Counted from the first letter of the stretch, positions 53,457 to 63,189 are shown. The stretch is 64,000 nt of DNA from Tamlana flava (GCF_041287255.1 NZ_JBGGTX010000001.1:930001-994000); one strand, 5' to 3'. Translations and numbers: made by a program. Notes: generated by a model from the sequence alone, not told the origin.

Positions 53457-54064
53457 ATTATGTTAATTTTGAGTTGTTGAGTGTTATATCTTATTTGATC
53501 AAGCAATTCTTTATAATTGAACTTTACAAGGTTATCTATAAAATATTCTTCAGCAGTTTGCCCATTCCTAGCATTCATCCAATCTTCAAGTGTATTAAAT
53601 ATCAATGGATTATCAGTATTTAATGTTTGATGATAATCCAAGACAAAAGATTTTCCATCATTTGTAATTATTTTAGTTGCCGTATGTGCTGTATCATTTA
53701 CAGTTCTTGAAACATCTGTTGCCTTCTGAATATTTTTTAAAAGTGGATTACCGAGTTCGATTTCTCGATTTATAGCATTAGAGGTTACCCTGGCAATTCC
53801 TGTACAAACATACTTTTCAGTATATAAATCATATTTAATACGCATGTCTTGTGCTTCAAGCTCAGACATAAATCCCATCATTGTCCAATTTTTAGTCCTA
53901 GATTCTAGGGCATTTTCATTAAGCCAATAACGAAAATTTCTTACAACACCTGTTACACCCCAATTATCCGGAAGGATATAACTTAAGATAGAGTCAACAT
54001 ATTTCTTTGATTGCTCATCTCTTCTAATTACCTCAATCAAACCTTTTACATCTTTCGGATCCAT
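53453..54064 (-). CDS. hypothetical 203-residue protein
   Basis: I do not recognise a family. The protein is soluble (no signal peptide or span), mixed alpha/beta, with two Trp-rich spots (NWGVTGVVRNFRYWLNENA, TKNWTMMGF) and a C-terminal segment DGKSFVLDYHQTLN followed by FNTLEDWMNARNG. It begins MDPKDVKGLIEVIRRDEQSKKYVDSIL. It is transcribed against the flanking genes, convergent with the 14-residue-repeat gene (4-base stop overlap) and divergent from the FGE-domain gene 141 bases away. Ordinary codon use and full-length helices suggest a real gene. Confidence 0.7.
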   Translation of the reverse strand: MDPKDVKGLIEVIRRDEQSKKYVDSILSYILPDNWGVTGVVRNFRYWLNENALESRTKNWTMMGFMSELEAQDMRIKYDLYTEKYVCTGIARVTSNAINREIELGNPLLKNIQKATDVSRTVNDTAHTATKIITNDGKSFVLDYHQTLNTDNPLIFNTLEDWMNARNGQTAEEYFIDNLVKFNYKELLDQIRYNTQQLKINII

Positions 54065-54205
54065 AGTTTATTTTTTATTGAACTTCTAAATTATTAAAAA
54101 AAAGTAATTCATCAAACTCATACAGAATTTGATAGGCTGTTTACTTTTAAATTATTGTATAAATAAAAAATATTAATATTTTTATCAATACCAGTTATAT
54201 ACATA

Positions 54206-55972
54206 ATGACACAAGAGGAAGCCTTAGAGAAATTAGAGTTAGAATCGGGAGCAAGCCCACAAGATATAAAACAGCAATACCAGGAGTTCTATAACGAGTT
54301 TCAGTTGCGTATAACCAACGCACCCACCACCCACCAAAAAACACTCTACCAGAAGAAACTCAAACAACTTGAGGAGGCCTATAACGTTCTGACCGGCCAA
54401 AGCTCAGAATCAATAGATAATGAAATACCGTGGTCCAGCCCAGGTGACACAAAGCCTAATCCTAAAGTAAATAATCCAATCAAAGAAAAAACAACAAAAT
54501 CCCAGGCATTAGAGTTAATAGGATTAAAAGAGCCTTTCTCCTATTCAGAATTAGATAAACTTTTTGAGAACAAAAAAAATAATTTTGAAAAAAGACTAAG
54601 CGAGGCTTCTTTAGATGCAATAAAACATGGATATAAAACTGCTTTAAAAGAGATAACTGAAGCCTATCAGGTTTTGATTCCTTTTGCAAAAGAAGATGAT
54701 ATAATGACCTCTGTGCCTCCAAAGGAACAAACAATTCCTAAAAAAGAAGAAATAACTCATACCAAGCTCGAACAACTCCAAAAAAAGGAAACGGCAGCAC
54801 CAAAAGATAATTCTAAAGAATTTAATAGAACATCCAAAAAGAGCATAAGTCCAATTCTTGTGACAGTATTAATTGTTATTGTTATTGGAGTAGCTTTATT
54901 TATATTAAAACCATGGCAAGAGGCTAATGACCCAGAGATAGAAAAACAATTCACAGAAATTAAGGCTGAAGCAGATTTATTGGCAAAGCAAATGAATTGG
55001 AATGAAGCTTTAGAGAAATATAAGACAGCCAATGATTTAATCTTAACGCTAGAAGTCCAAGATAGTATTGCCTCTATAACCAAACGTCTAGAGCTTATTT
55101 CAAACAAAAATGAAATAAATGCATGGGAAACTGCAAAATCCACTAACACTATTGAGAGTTATAACGATTATTTAACAAACTACACAGAGGGCAAGTACAC
55201 AATTGAAGCAAAAACTGCTATTGATGCTTTAAAAAATGACATGAGCATCATAAAAGAGAAAAATAAATTAGATAATATTTCTGCAGTAATAAAAAATTTA
55301 GAAGAAAGTATGGTTATTGTAAAGGGAGGTACTTTTACAATGGGTTGTAATAATAAGCAAAATGGTTGTTCTGATGATGAGAAACCTTCCCATCAGGTAA
55401 TATTGGATGATTTCACAATAGGAAAATATGAAGTTACACAGGAGCAATGGAAGGCAATAATGGAAAATAATCCAAGTTATCATTCGGATTGTGACAATTG
55501 TCCTGTAGAAAAGGTGAGTTGGACAAATGTTCAAAATTTTATAAGAAAGTTAAATCAATTAACTGGTAAGCATTATCGTTTGCCAACAGAGGCTGAATGG
55601 GAATATGCAGCAATAGGAGGCACTAAATCTGGTGATTACAAATATTCAGGAAGTAATACATTAAATACTATTGCATGGTATGAAGGAAATAGTGATAACA
55701 AAACACATAAAGTAGGAAGTAAGCAAGCCAACGAGTTAGGTCTATATGACATGACTGGTAATGTATCAGAATGGTGTGCAGATTGGTATGGCGAGATTTA
55801 TTATACAAATAGCCCATTGAAAAATCCAAAAGGACCTAGTTCAGGCACTGCACGTGTATTTCGAGGATGTAATTATGCTTATTCGGCTGATAGTTGCAGA
55901 ATTACTTTTCGTGATACAACCAATCCAGCATGGATGTACGAATTTTTAGGTTTTAGGTTAATTTTAAATTAG
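54206..55972 (+). CDS. tandem J-like heads, membrane span and FGE-sulfatase tail
   Basis: A 588-residue modular protein. Head 1 (1-65) and head 2 (96-161) resemble J-domains in helix pattern, ending EEAYNVLTG and TEAYQVLIP, but the HPD loop is replaced by YNEFQLRI. A span follows at about 215-234 after a basic stretch, so the heads face the cytoplasm. Outside lies a TPR-like linker (about 245-345; WNEALEKYKTAN) and a formylglycine-generating-enzyme-type domain (368-588; IVKGGTFTMG, KYEVTQEQW, RLPTEAEWEYAA, NVSEWCADWY, FLGFRL). FGE-like domains often act as binding modules rather than enzymes. Head and linker match the next gene closely. Function unknown. Confidence 0.85.
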   Translation: MTQEEALEKLELESGASPQDIKQQYQEFYNEFQLRITNAPTTHQKTLYQKKLKQLEEAYNVLTGQSSESIDNEIPWSSPGDTKPNPKVNNPIKEKTTKSQALELIGLKEPFSYSELDKLFENKKNNFEKRLSEASLDAIKHGYKTALKEITEAYQVLIPFAKEDDIMTSVPPKEQTIPKKEEITHTKLEQLQKKETAAPKDNSKEFNRTSKKSISPILVTVLIVIVIGVALFILKPWQEANDPEIEKQFTEIKAEADLLAKQMNWNEALEKYKTANDLILTLEVQDSIASITKRLELISNKNEINAWETAKSTNTIESYNDYLTNYTEGKYTIEAKTAIDALKNDMSIIKEKNKLDNISAVIKNLEESMVIVKGGTFTMGCNNKQNGCSDDEKPSHQVILDDFTIGKYEVTQEQWKAIMENNPSYHSDCDNCPVEKVSWTNVQNFIRKLNQLTGKHYRLPTEAEWEYAAIGGTKSGDYKYSGSNTLNTIAWYEGNSDNKTHKVGSKQANELGLYDMTGNVSEWCADWYGEIYYTNSPLKNPKGPSSGTARVFRGCNYAYSADSCRITFRDTTNPAWMYEFLGFRLILN

Positions 55973-56045
55973 GTAATTTTACTTTTGGTTTAGACTATAT
56001 CAAAGCAATATATACTACAAATTATTAAAAAGATAGTTATTTCTT

Positions 56046-57839
56046 ATGAAAGTTGAAGAAGCCTTAGAAAAATTAGAATTAGAGATTGGTGCCAGCCAAA
56101 AAGAGATAAAGCAACAATACCAAGAGTTTTACAACGAGTTTCAGCTGCGCATAACTAATGCGCCCACTACACATCAAAAAACACTTTATCAAAAAAAATT
56201 AAAAGAGCTCGAAGAGGCTTATGATTTACTTACAGGTCAAAAAACAGATACACTAGATAGTGATATACCCTGGGCAAGCCCAGGTAAGGCTATACCTGAA
56301 TCTCCTCAGGGAAAACAACCAGAACCACCTAAAGAAACGTTAACAAAAACCAAAGCTTTAAGTTTAATAGGGTTAAAATACCCATTTACAGAAGCAGAAC
56401 TTGAAAAGGCATTTGAAACAAAAAAGAGTGATTGTGAAAAAGGAATTAAAGAAGCTTCATTAGCCTCTATTAAGGAAGCTTACAAAAGTGCTTTACAGGA
56501 AATAATTGCAGCATATCAATTATTAATTCCTTTGGCTGAGGCAGACTTAAAGGAGCCTATTCATAAGGTTAAAGAAAATCCCAAACAGGATATAACAAAA
56601 GGACATGATAAAAATGATAACCGAAAACCTACAAAAAAGAAAAGCTTACTTACTCCAATAGTACTTTCAACTATAATTCTTGCTGTTATTCTATTAATAT
56701 GGAAGCCTTGGGAGCCAAGTATTGATCCTGCAGTTGAGAGACAATTTACAGCAATAAAAGCAAATGCCAATTTTCTAGCAGAAGAATTCCGATGGGAAGA
56801 AGCCTTAGAAAAGTACGAGTCTGCAAATAAATTGATGGAAGACAAGGCTGTATTGGATAGCATTCAAAGTATAACGACACGATTAGAGCGTATGGCCATC
56901 GCAGAAGAGGTTAAGGATTGGGAAGAAGTACAACAGACCAATACAATTGCGGCTTATAATACCTATTTAAATGAATACCCAAATGGGAGATACAAAATAC
57001 AATGTGAAAATGCTGTACAGCTTATAAAAGATAAGATAAAACAAGCCAATGAAATTGCTACCAAAAAAGAGGCTGAAGCAAGAGCAAAACAACAGATAGA
57101 GGCCGATAGAATAAAAATGGAAAAGCAAAAACAGGAAGATGCTATAGCTTCGGCAGAATTAAAAGCATGGAATACGGCAAAAGAAAAGGATACACAAAAC
57201 TCTTACAAAAAATATATGGATGAATATCCAAATGGAATATTTATAGGTGAGGCCTACAGTAAATTCAAAAAAGCGAAATACAAATATATTTATGATTACA
57301 ACAAAGGATGGGAATATACGATTGCAGGGATTGATGATAAATATGGTATAATAGATAAGGATAGAAAAGTACTACTACCTGTTGAATACTATGATATCAG
57401 AGAAAGTGCTACCACCGGAATATTTTATTATAAAAAATATTCTAATAGTAATTGGGGCATTCTAGATAAAGACGGTAAAAATATTACTCAAGCCATTTAT
57501 GAACATGTAATCGGTAGTTTAAACGAACCTAACAGTAAAAGAGCATGGATCGGTGTTAAACTAAATGGTAAATATGGATTTATAGATAATAAAGGTAAAA
57601 CCAGATTGCCATTTATTTATGATGAGGTTTGTATTCAGGGTTTTATAAAAGGTATAATTCTAGTAAAGAAAGGAAAAAAAATAGGTTTAATTAATTATCT
57701 TGGAGAAGAAATTACTGGTTTCATTTATGATGGAGATTATTCTGTTAACAGTGGTTACGGGTCTGATGGCATATGGAATGTAAAACAAAATGGGGAAAAG
57801 TTTTGGATTAATAATAAAGGTGAAAAAGTCGAGGATTAA
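56046..57839 (+). CDS. tandem J-like heads, membrane span and WG-repeat tail
   Basis: A 597-residue paralogue of the preceding protein with a different tail. Head 1 (1-65) is nearly identical to its neighbour over the core IKQQYQEFYNEFQLRITNAP; head 2 is at about 102-165; the span is at 201-219 after a KKK stretch. A TPR-like linker (EEALEKYESANK) is followed by a Lys/Glu/Ala-rich coiled region (330-375) and WG repeats from about 420 to the end (KYGIIDKDRKVLLPVEY, NWGILDKDGKNITQ, KYGFIDNKGKTRLPFIYDEV, KIGLINYLGEEITGFIYDG). WG repeats are binding modules without fixed ligand. 73 bases after the FGE-tailed gene, probably cotranscribed. Confidence 0.85.
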   Translation: MKVEEALEKLELEIGASQKEIKQQYQEFYNEFQLRITNAPTTHQKTLYQKKLKELEEAYDLLTGQKTDTLDSDIPWASPGKAIPESPQGKQPEPPKETLTKTKALSLIGLKYPFTEAELEKAFETKKSDCEKGIKEASLASIKEAYKSALQEIIAAYQLLIPLAEADLKEPIHKVKENPKQDITKGHDKNDNRKPTKKKSLLTPIVLSTIILAVILLIWKPWEPSIDPAVERQFTAIKANANFLAEEFRWEEALEKYESANKLMEDKAVLDSIQSITTRLERMAIAEEVKDWEEVQQTNTIAAYNTYLNEYPNGRYKIQCENAVQLIKDKIKQANEIATKKEAEARAKQQIEADRIKMEKQKQEDAIASAELKAWNTAKEKDTQNSYKKYMDEYPNGIFIGEAYSKFKKAKYKYIYDYNKGWEYTIAGIDDKYGIIDKDRKVLLPVEYYDIRESATTGIFYYKKYSNSNWGILDKDGKNITQAIYEHVIGSLNEPNSKRAWIGVKLNGKYGFIDNKGKTRLPFIYDEVCIQGFIKGIILVKKGKKIGLINYLGEEITGFIYDGDYSVNSGYGSDGIWNVKQNGEKFWINNKGEKVED

Positions 57840-57871
57840 TAAGAATACTTGAGATTATATTAAATTTTTGC

Positions 57872-58105
57872 TTAACATATAAGATAAGTAAGTGAATAGA
57901 AAATAAACTTTTTTGAGTATTCCTCTCTCGGACAAAATGCTAAACAAACTTCATTGTTACCAAGTGAGGATTCAGACAGTAAGATAAAATCGGACTCATC
58001 TTTAAGCTTGTTAAATTCAATTTCATTGGTTAGACAAACTACTTTTTTAAATATCCCATTAATCCATTTTTTCATATCCCGATTAGTTTCATATTTTTTT
58101 AACAA
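57872..58105 (-). CDS. possible small ORF of 77 codons
   Basis: Reads MLKKYETNRDMKKW, then a helical and a beta-like part (DFILLSESSLGNNEV, CLAFCPREEYSKKF) and ends in a hydrophobic FIFYSLTYLIC. No family recognised and no promoter seen. It could be a real small gene, or the remnant of one in the 477-base stretch between the WG-repeat gene and the nonapeptide-repeat gene. The rest of that stretch (58106-58316) is AT-rich with only a weak AATAGTT/AACTATT inverted repeat. Confidence 0.25.
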   Translation of the reverse strand: MLKKYETNRDMKKWINGIFKKVVCLTNEIEFNKLKDESDFILLSESSLGNNEVCLAFCPREEYSKKFIFYSLTYLIC

Positions 58106-58316
58106 GCCAATGAAGCGTGGCAGTTATTACAAGAACTAATTTGTATGGAATGTCATCTTTCACAATGATATACATTTTCATATGAAATAGTTTTTTCTAT
58201 TATGCCTAACTCCTGATGGTAACTACTTAGCACTAGTGGTTCTAATAATATGAAGGGTTCTTAAATATTTATAAGATAAAATAGTTTTATATGCACTGGT
58301 TCTTCATAACTATTAT

Positions 58317-61300
58317 TTAATACCAAGACATAAAATCATCTTCTACTGGCGGTTCTTTGAGACCTGCAGCAATCAATTCGTCATCGCTAAAATGTCCCTC
58401 TAATTCATCCACGCTAAAATGATTTGCTAATTCATGTAAGTCAAAATAATCTGCGAGATCATATAAATCAAATCCTGCACTTTTTAATTCCCCACAATCA
58501 AATCCAGCATCAACAAGTTCTCCGCAATCAAAACCACCATCTTTCAACTCCCCTGCATCATAACCACCATCTTTACATTCTGAAGCCGAATAATAACCAT
58601 TCAATTCATCTGCTTTGTATCCTCCCCCTTTTAACTCTCCAGCATCATAAACACCTTGCAAATCACTAGCATCATATACTCCATAAATCTCTTGAGCATC
58701 ATAAGTTCCATGTATTTCATCTGGTTCATATATCCCATGTATATCATCGGCACTATAAACCCCATGAATATCATCCGCTTCGTAAACACTATGAATATCA
58801 CTAGCTTCATAAACTCCATGAATGTCCTCCGCTTCATACACTCCATGAATATCATCTGCTGTATATACTCCGTAAATATCTTCGGCAGAATACACTCCAT
58901 GAATGTCTTCGGCCGTATAAATTCCATGAATATCATCTGCTGTGTACACGCCGTGAATGTCTTCAGCTGTATATACATCGTGAATGTCTTCTGCTGTATA
59001 GACTTCGTGTATATCATCTGCGGTATAAACTCCATGGATATCTTCTGCAGTATACACGCCGTGGATATCTTCTGCAGTATACACTCCATGAATTTCTTTT
59101 GCTTCATAAACCCCATGAATTTCTTCCGCCGTATATACCGCTCCAAATGATGACGAACCGAAAAACGAAGAGTCTCCACCTCCAGATCCTGAATGAATTT
59201 CCTCCGCAGTATATACCCCGTGAATTTCTTCTGCTGTATACACTCCATGAATTTCTTCTGCAGAATACACTCCGTGAATTTCTTCTGCTGTATACACTCC
59301 ATGAATCTCTTCCGGAGTATATACTGCACCTTGTGCAGTGAATGATCCCATATTATCTCCACCTGTTCCTGAATAAACTTCTTCTGCTGTGTAAACCCCA
59401 TGAATTTCCTCGGCTGTATAGATTCCATGGATTTCCCAGGCAGGATAGACTCCATGAATTTCTTCTGCGGTATATACCCCATGGATTTCTTCAGCTGTAT
59501 ATACTGTTGAGCCCATTGCAGGCATAATCCAATCTCCTCCTCCGGTACCTGAACGAATTTCTTCTGCTGTGTATACCCCATGAATTTCTGAAGCTGAATA
59601 AACTCCATGAATATCACTCGCAGAGTAGACCCCGTGAATTTCTGAAGCAAAATAGATTCCATGAATATCTGCAGCAAAATAAACCCGATAAATATCAGCA
59701 GCTGTGTAAACTCCATGAATCTCCGAAGCAGAATAAACCATATGGATATCCTCAGCGGAGTATATTCCATGTATATCTGCAGCCATATAGATTCCATGAA
59801 TGTCTTGGGCTGTATAAACGCCATGGATGTCTTGAGCTGTATAAACGCCATAAATTTCTTCTGCAGTATAGACGCCGTGGATTTCTCCCGCAGAATAAAT
59901 ACCATAAATTTCCTTTGTTGAATAGACCCCATGAATATCCTCAGCCACATAAGTACCATGAATTTCAGCAGCACTATATATTCCGTGGATCTCCTTTGCC
60001 GAATAGGCACCATAAATTTCATTAGCATCATAAACTCCATGAATTTCTTCTGCTGAATAAACTCCATGAATATCAAAGGCATTATATACTCCATGGATAT
60101 CATTGGCCGTGTATACTCCATGGATATCTTCGGCATTATATATACCATAAATTTCTTCAGCTCTAAAAATACCATGTATGTCCTCAGCGGTATAGATTCC
60201 GTAAATATCTTCAGGCTGGTAAATTCCATGAATATCTGCAGCCGTATAGACCCCATGAATTTCTTCAGCGGTATATATTTTATATAATTCATCTGCAGTG
60301 TAAACACCATGAATATCCTCTGCTATATACACCCCATGGATTTCTTCTGCATCATAAACCCCATGAATGTCCTCTGCAGTATAGGCTCCGTGAATATCCG
60401 CTGCGGAATAAACACGATGAATTTCTTCTGCTGGAAAAAATCCATGAATATCATCTGCCGTATAAACTCCATAAATTTCCTTAGCCGAAAATATTCCGTG
60501 AATTTCCTCTGCGGTATAGATTCCATGAATTTCACTAGGAGTATAAACCCTATGTATTTCTTCTGCTGTATAAATCCCGTGAATCTCTTCTGCAGTGTAG
60601 ACCCCATGAATTTCTTTAGGCCTGTATACTCCGTGAATTTCCTCTGCAGTGTAGACTCCATGAATGTCTTCAGCTGCATAAGCTCTATGGATTTCTTCTG
60701 CCGTATAGACCCCATGGATCTCCTGTGCGGTATAAACCCCATGGATCTCATCAGGCTTATATGCCCCGTGAATCTCTTCAGCTGTATAAACCCCATGAAT
60801 CTCTTCGGCCGCATAAGTTCTATGGATTTCTTCAGCAGTATAAACTCCGTGGATTTCCTCTGCTGTATAAACCCCATGAATCTCATCAGGCTTATATGCC
60901 CCGTGAATCTCTTCAGCCGTATAAACCCCATGAATTTCTTCCGCTGTATAAACTCTATGGATCTCCTGTGCGGTATAAACCCCATGGATCTCCTGTGCGG
61001 TATAAACCCCATGGATCTCATCAGGCTTATATACCCCGTGAATCTCTTCTGCAGTGTAGACCCCATGGATTTCTTCTGCTGAAAAAGCTTTTTTTAATTC
61101 GCTAGCTTCATAAACTCCATGTAACTCTTCGGATGTAACAACCCCTTGAATTTCAGCAGCATCAAAGCTATCTTTAAGTTCTGCTATAGAATAGGCGGTC
61201 CTTAATTCATTATATGAAAATGCAGACTTTAACTCATTTACAGTAAATATATCTTTTAATTCAGTGGGAGAATAACCATTAGCCTTCATCTCAGACAAAG

Positions 61301-61334
61301 AGGCCATATTAGTGGAGGAATTCGAACTTGGCAT
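58317..61334 (-). CDS. 1005-residue protein of about 100 nonapeptide repeats
   Basis: The protein is almost wholly a 9-residue repeat, consensus VYTAEEIHG with variants (IYTAEDIHG, VYSASEIHG, AYKPDEIHG). N-terminal units are diverged and LK-type (GYSPTELKD, AFSYNELRT), as are C-terminal ones (GGYDAGELKD, AGFDCGELKS, HFSVDELEG); the tail ends in an acidic DDFMSWY. Three Gly/Ser-rich linkers interrupt the array (codons at about 59139-59194, 59324-59374, 59504-59553), with exactly five units between neighbours. No signal peptide or span, so probably cytoplasmic. I recognise no named family, although other proteins with AxELKxxG-type nonapeptides exist. A regular solenoid or extended multivalent scaffold is inferred. 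Monocistronic, opposite to its neighbours. Confidence 0.85.
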   Translation of the reverse strand: MPSSNSSTNMASLSEMKANGYSPTELKDIFTVNELKSAFSYNELRTAYSIAELKDSFDAAEIQGVVTSEELHGVYEASELKKAFSAEEIHGVYTAEEIHGVYKPDEIHGVYTAQEIHGVYTAQEIHRVYTAEEIHGVYTAEEIHGAYKPDEIHGVYTAEEIHGVYTAEEIHRTYAAEEIHGVYTAEEIHGAYKPDEIHGVYTAQEIHGVYTAEEIHRAYAAEDIHGVYTAEEIHGVYRPKEIHGVYTAEEIHGIYTAEEIHRVYTPSEIHGIYTAEEIHGIFSAKEIYGVYTADDIHGFFPAEEIHRVYSAADIHGAYTAEDIHGVYDAEEIHGVYIAEDIHGVYTADELYKIYTAEEIHGVYTAADIHGIYQPEDIYGIYTAEDIHGIFRAEEIYGIYNAEDIHGVYTANDIHGVYNAFDIHGVYSAEEIHGVYDANEIYGAYSAKEIHGIYSAAEIHGTYVAEDIHGVYSTKEIYGIYSAGEIHGVYTAEEIYGVYTAQDIHGVYTAQDIHGIYMAADIHGIYSAEDIHMVYSASEIHGVYTAADIYRVYFAADIHGIYFASEIHGVYSASDIHGVYSASEIHGVYTAEEIRSGTGGGDWIMPAMGSTVYTAEEIHGVYTAEEIHGVYPAWEIHGIYTAEEIHGVYTAEEVYSGTGGDNMGSFTAQGAVYTPEEIHGVYTAEEIHGVYSAEEIHGVYTAEEIHGVYTAEEIHSGSGGGDSSFFGSSSFGAVYTAEEIHGVYEAKEIHGVYTAEDIHGVYTAEDIHGVYTADDIHEVYTAEDIHDVYTAEDIHGVYTADDIHGIYTAEDIHGVYSAEDIYGVYTADDIHGVYEAEDIHGVYEASDIHSVYEADDIHGVYSADDIHGIYEPDEIHGTYDAQEIYGVYDASDLQGVYDAGELKGGGYKADELNGYYSASECKDGGYDAGELKDGGFDCGELVDAGFDCGELKSAGFDLYDLADYFDLHELANHFSVDELEGHFSDDELIAAGLKEPPVEDDFMSWY
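58650..61150 (-). repeat. 27-bp in-frame tandem repeat (about 90 homogeneous units)
   Basis: Units of 27 bp encoding nine residues, in one phase except at three linkers of about 48-54 bp. Synonymous differences between neighbours are frequent, so much of the array is not freshly copied, but local near-identical blocks exist (for example around 60720-61050, where the KPDEIHG-type unit recurs three times with similar flanks). The period is a multiple of three, so spurious open frames occur on both strands. Confidence 0.9.
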
Positions 61335-61491
61335 TACAAATTAATTTTACTTAAATCTATGAAATTAAACTTTCCGACATACCTATTTTTAAAAAAATCT
61401 TTGAAATGACCTATTAAATAGGTGAACACCTTCATATTCAAGTTGTACAGGGACTTAAATTTACTATTTTTATGAACATAAACAAGCATTT

Positions 61492-63186
61492 ATGGAGAAC
61501 ATAAGATTAAACTCTTCCATTAGTAAATTAAAATCCCTTCACAAGGAGTTACAATTACTAAGCCAAAATATTTCCATTCAAAACAATATAAGTTACCTTG
61601 TTGAACCGATTGAAGCTTTGTGGGAACAGATTGATGATAATCTTCTTAAAATTGATGTTTTATACGTTAGCAAGACTAAATCGTTGTCAGAATTGCAAGA
61701 GATTATTTCTGAAATTACTGAAGCTGATATTGAATCTCTAAATGAACAAGGTAAAGTATCTATTGAGACTATAAATACCATTATTAGAGTTTATGACGAG
61801 AATCATTTCCCTTCAAAAAATTCAAATACTCTCCCCTCCTTAGTAAAAGTTTTTTTATGTAATCCAGAATCTTATCAAACTGAAGATTTAATTTATTATT
61901 CACAGAGGTTAGCAAAAGAATCCATTTTATTATTCATTAAATCTGATGCTGAAATTCAGAATAAGATCAAGTTATCAAGTAAAAAATTAGCATGGAAAAC
62001 TATCAATATCAAAAGCAATGAGGAATGGACTAAAGTTAAAAGTAATTTAAGCTCAATTTCAAGTTTAGCTAATCTTATTGGATTGAATTTAAATTATAGT
62101 AAGGTCTGTAAAGCACTTGAAACAACAATAAATAATGAATATAAAGATTTAAACTCTAGAAAAATCACAGTGCATAACGACCATATGCAACTTAAAAAGT
62201 TGGGGAATTCCAGAGTGGGGCAGGAATTATATACTTCTCTGAAGTTGAATTTACAACGTAGCTATTCTGAATTTGAAAATGGTATCAATAATCGCTTTGA
62301 AAAACTAACCAGAAATAAATCCGGCACAATGTTCACTTATATAATGGACCAAATTGATGCCATAACCGATTTGGAGGAGATAAAATCTGGAGGCGAAACA
62401 AAATATTTTTTATCAAACGCGCTGTTAAATGAATTAAAAGAGAAAACCTATTCTGCTTTTCATGAACACTTATCTAATGACATAGTTTCTTTAAATGATT
62501 ATTTTCAAGTAACCATTGAAGAAATAGACAGTTTATTCAAAAAAGAAGGCCTTTTAGGTTTTGATTTAATAGCTAACAATTTGTCGAGGCAAGAAGTAAC
62601 CAAGCAACTCGAAGATCAATTTGTGTTTGAAAAAGAATATGATTCCAAACCGTTAAAAAAAGGAATGATGGCTCTATTTAGTGCAATTAGACAACCTTAT
62701 ATGATGATTATAATGTCTGTTGGTATAATTTCACAAATACCAGATCTTAAAGAACTTAGAGGTAAATTATGGCCACTGTATATTTTATCTATTGTAGTTG
62801 GATTATACTTTGCTTTAAAAAATGGGAAAAAGAAGGATCTGGAATTTAAAAAAGAGGAACTTAAAAAAACTCAGCAATGGTTGAAATCTGAATATAAACG
62901 CATTTTCTCAACAATTGAAAAAGAGTGGAAAAGTCTATATTTTGAAGTCGCTAAAAATAGATTTAATGAAATTTTGCTGCTAGCCGAGAGTAACTTGAAA
63001 GATTTTCAAATAGCTAGATCCGAAACTTTGGGAAAAGAAACAAATCTTACTCAACGTAAAATACAAAAGCTTGAAGCGTTTGATAAAAAATTGAATGACT
63101 CTAAAAGAAAAAAAGAACAAATAGAGTCTGCTATCAAAAGTGTAGAGACAGAATTGAAACAAACCTTTTTAAAATTGGATATTTAA
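61492..63186 (+). CDS. coiled-coil protein with C-terminal-half membrane hairpin, partner of Hsp70
   Basis: A 564-residue protein, mostly helical. Residues 1-390 are soluble helices without a recognised domain. Two hydrophobic segments (about 398-413, PYMMIIMSVGIISQI, and 425-440, LWPLYILSIVVGLYFAL) separated by a short charged loop form a probable membrane hairpin, followed by a Lys/Glu-rich coiled coil to the end (KSVETELKQTFLKLDI). The arrangement recalls the stalk and membrane part of dynamin-like proteins, but there is no GTPase. The Hsp70 gene starts 3 bases later, so the two are almost certainly cotranscribed and probably work together. Function unknown. Confidence 0.75.
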   Translation: MENIRLNSSISKLKSLHKELQLLSQNISIQNNISYLVEPIEALWEQIDDNLLKIDVLYVSKTKSLSELQEIISEITEADIESLNEQGKVSIETINTIIRVYDENHFPSKNSNTLPSLVKVFLCNPESYQTEDLIYYSQRLAKESILLFIKSDAEIQNKIKLSSKKLAWKTINIKSNEEWTKVKSNLSSISSLANLIGLNLNYSKVCKALETTINNEYKDLNSRKITVHNDHMQLKKLGNSRVGQELYTSLKLNLQRSYSEFENGINNRFEKLTRNKSGTMFTYIMDQIDAITDLEEIKSGGETKYFLSNALLNELKEKTYSAFHEHLSNDIVSLNDYFQVTIEEIDSLFKKEGLLGFDLIANNLSRQEVTKQLEDQFVFEKEYDSKPLKKGMMALFSAIRQPYMMIIMSVGIISQIPDLKELRGKLWPLYILSIVVGLYFALKNGKKKDLEFKKEELKKTQQWLKSEYKRIFSTIEKEWKSLYFEVAKNRFNEILLLAESNLKDFQIARSETLGKETNLTQRKIQKLEAFDKKLNDSKRKKEQIESAIKSVETELKQTFLKLDI

Positions 63187-63189
63187 TAT

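Noticed and set aside
55855..55972. Variable region of a diversity-generating retroelement in the FGE-domain C-terminus
   Set aside because: The segment from FRGCNY to FLGFRL resembles DGR targets, but there is no reverse transcriptase or template repeat in the window and the varied codons are not of the AAY-derived type; ordinary FGE-like domains also vary here.
58650..61150. Long open frames on both strands across the 27-bp repeats
   Set aside because: The period is a multiple of three, so any stop-free frame stays open. Only the 58317-61334 minus frame has proper caps, a start and flanking non-repeat sequence; the others give low-complexity basic or Cys/Asn-rich products.
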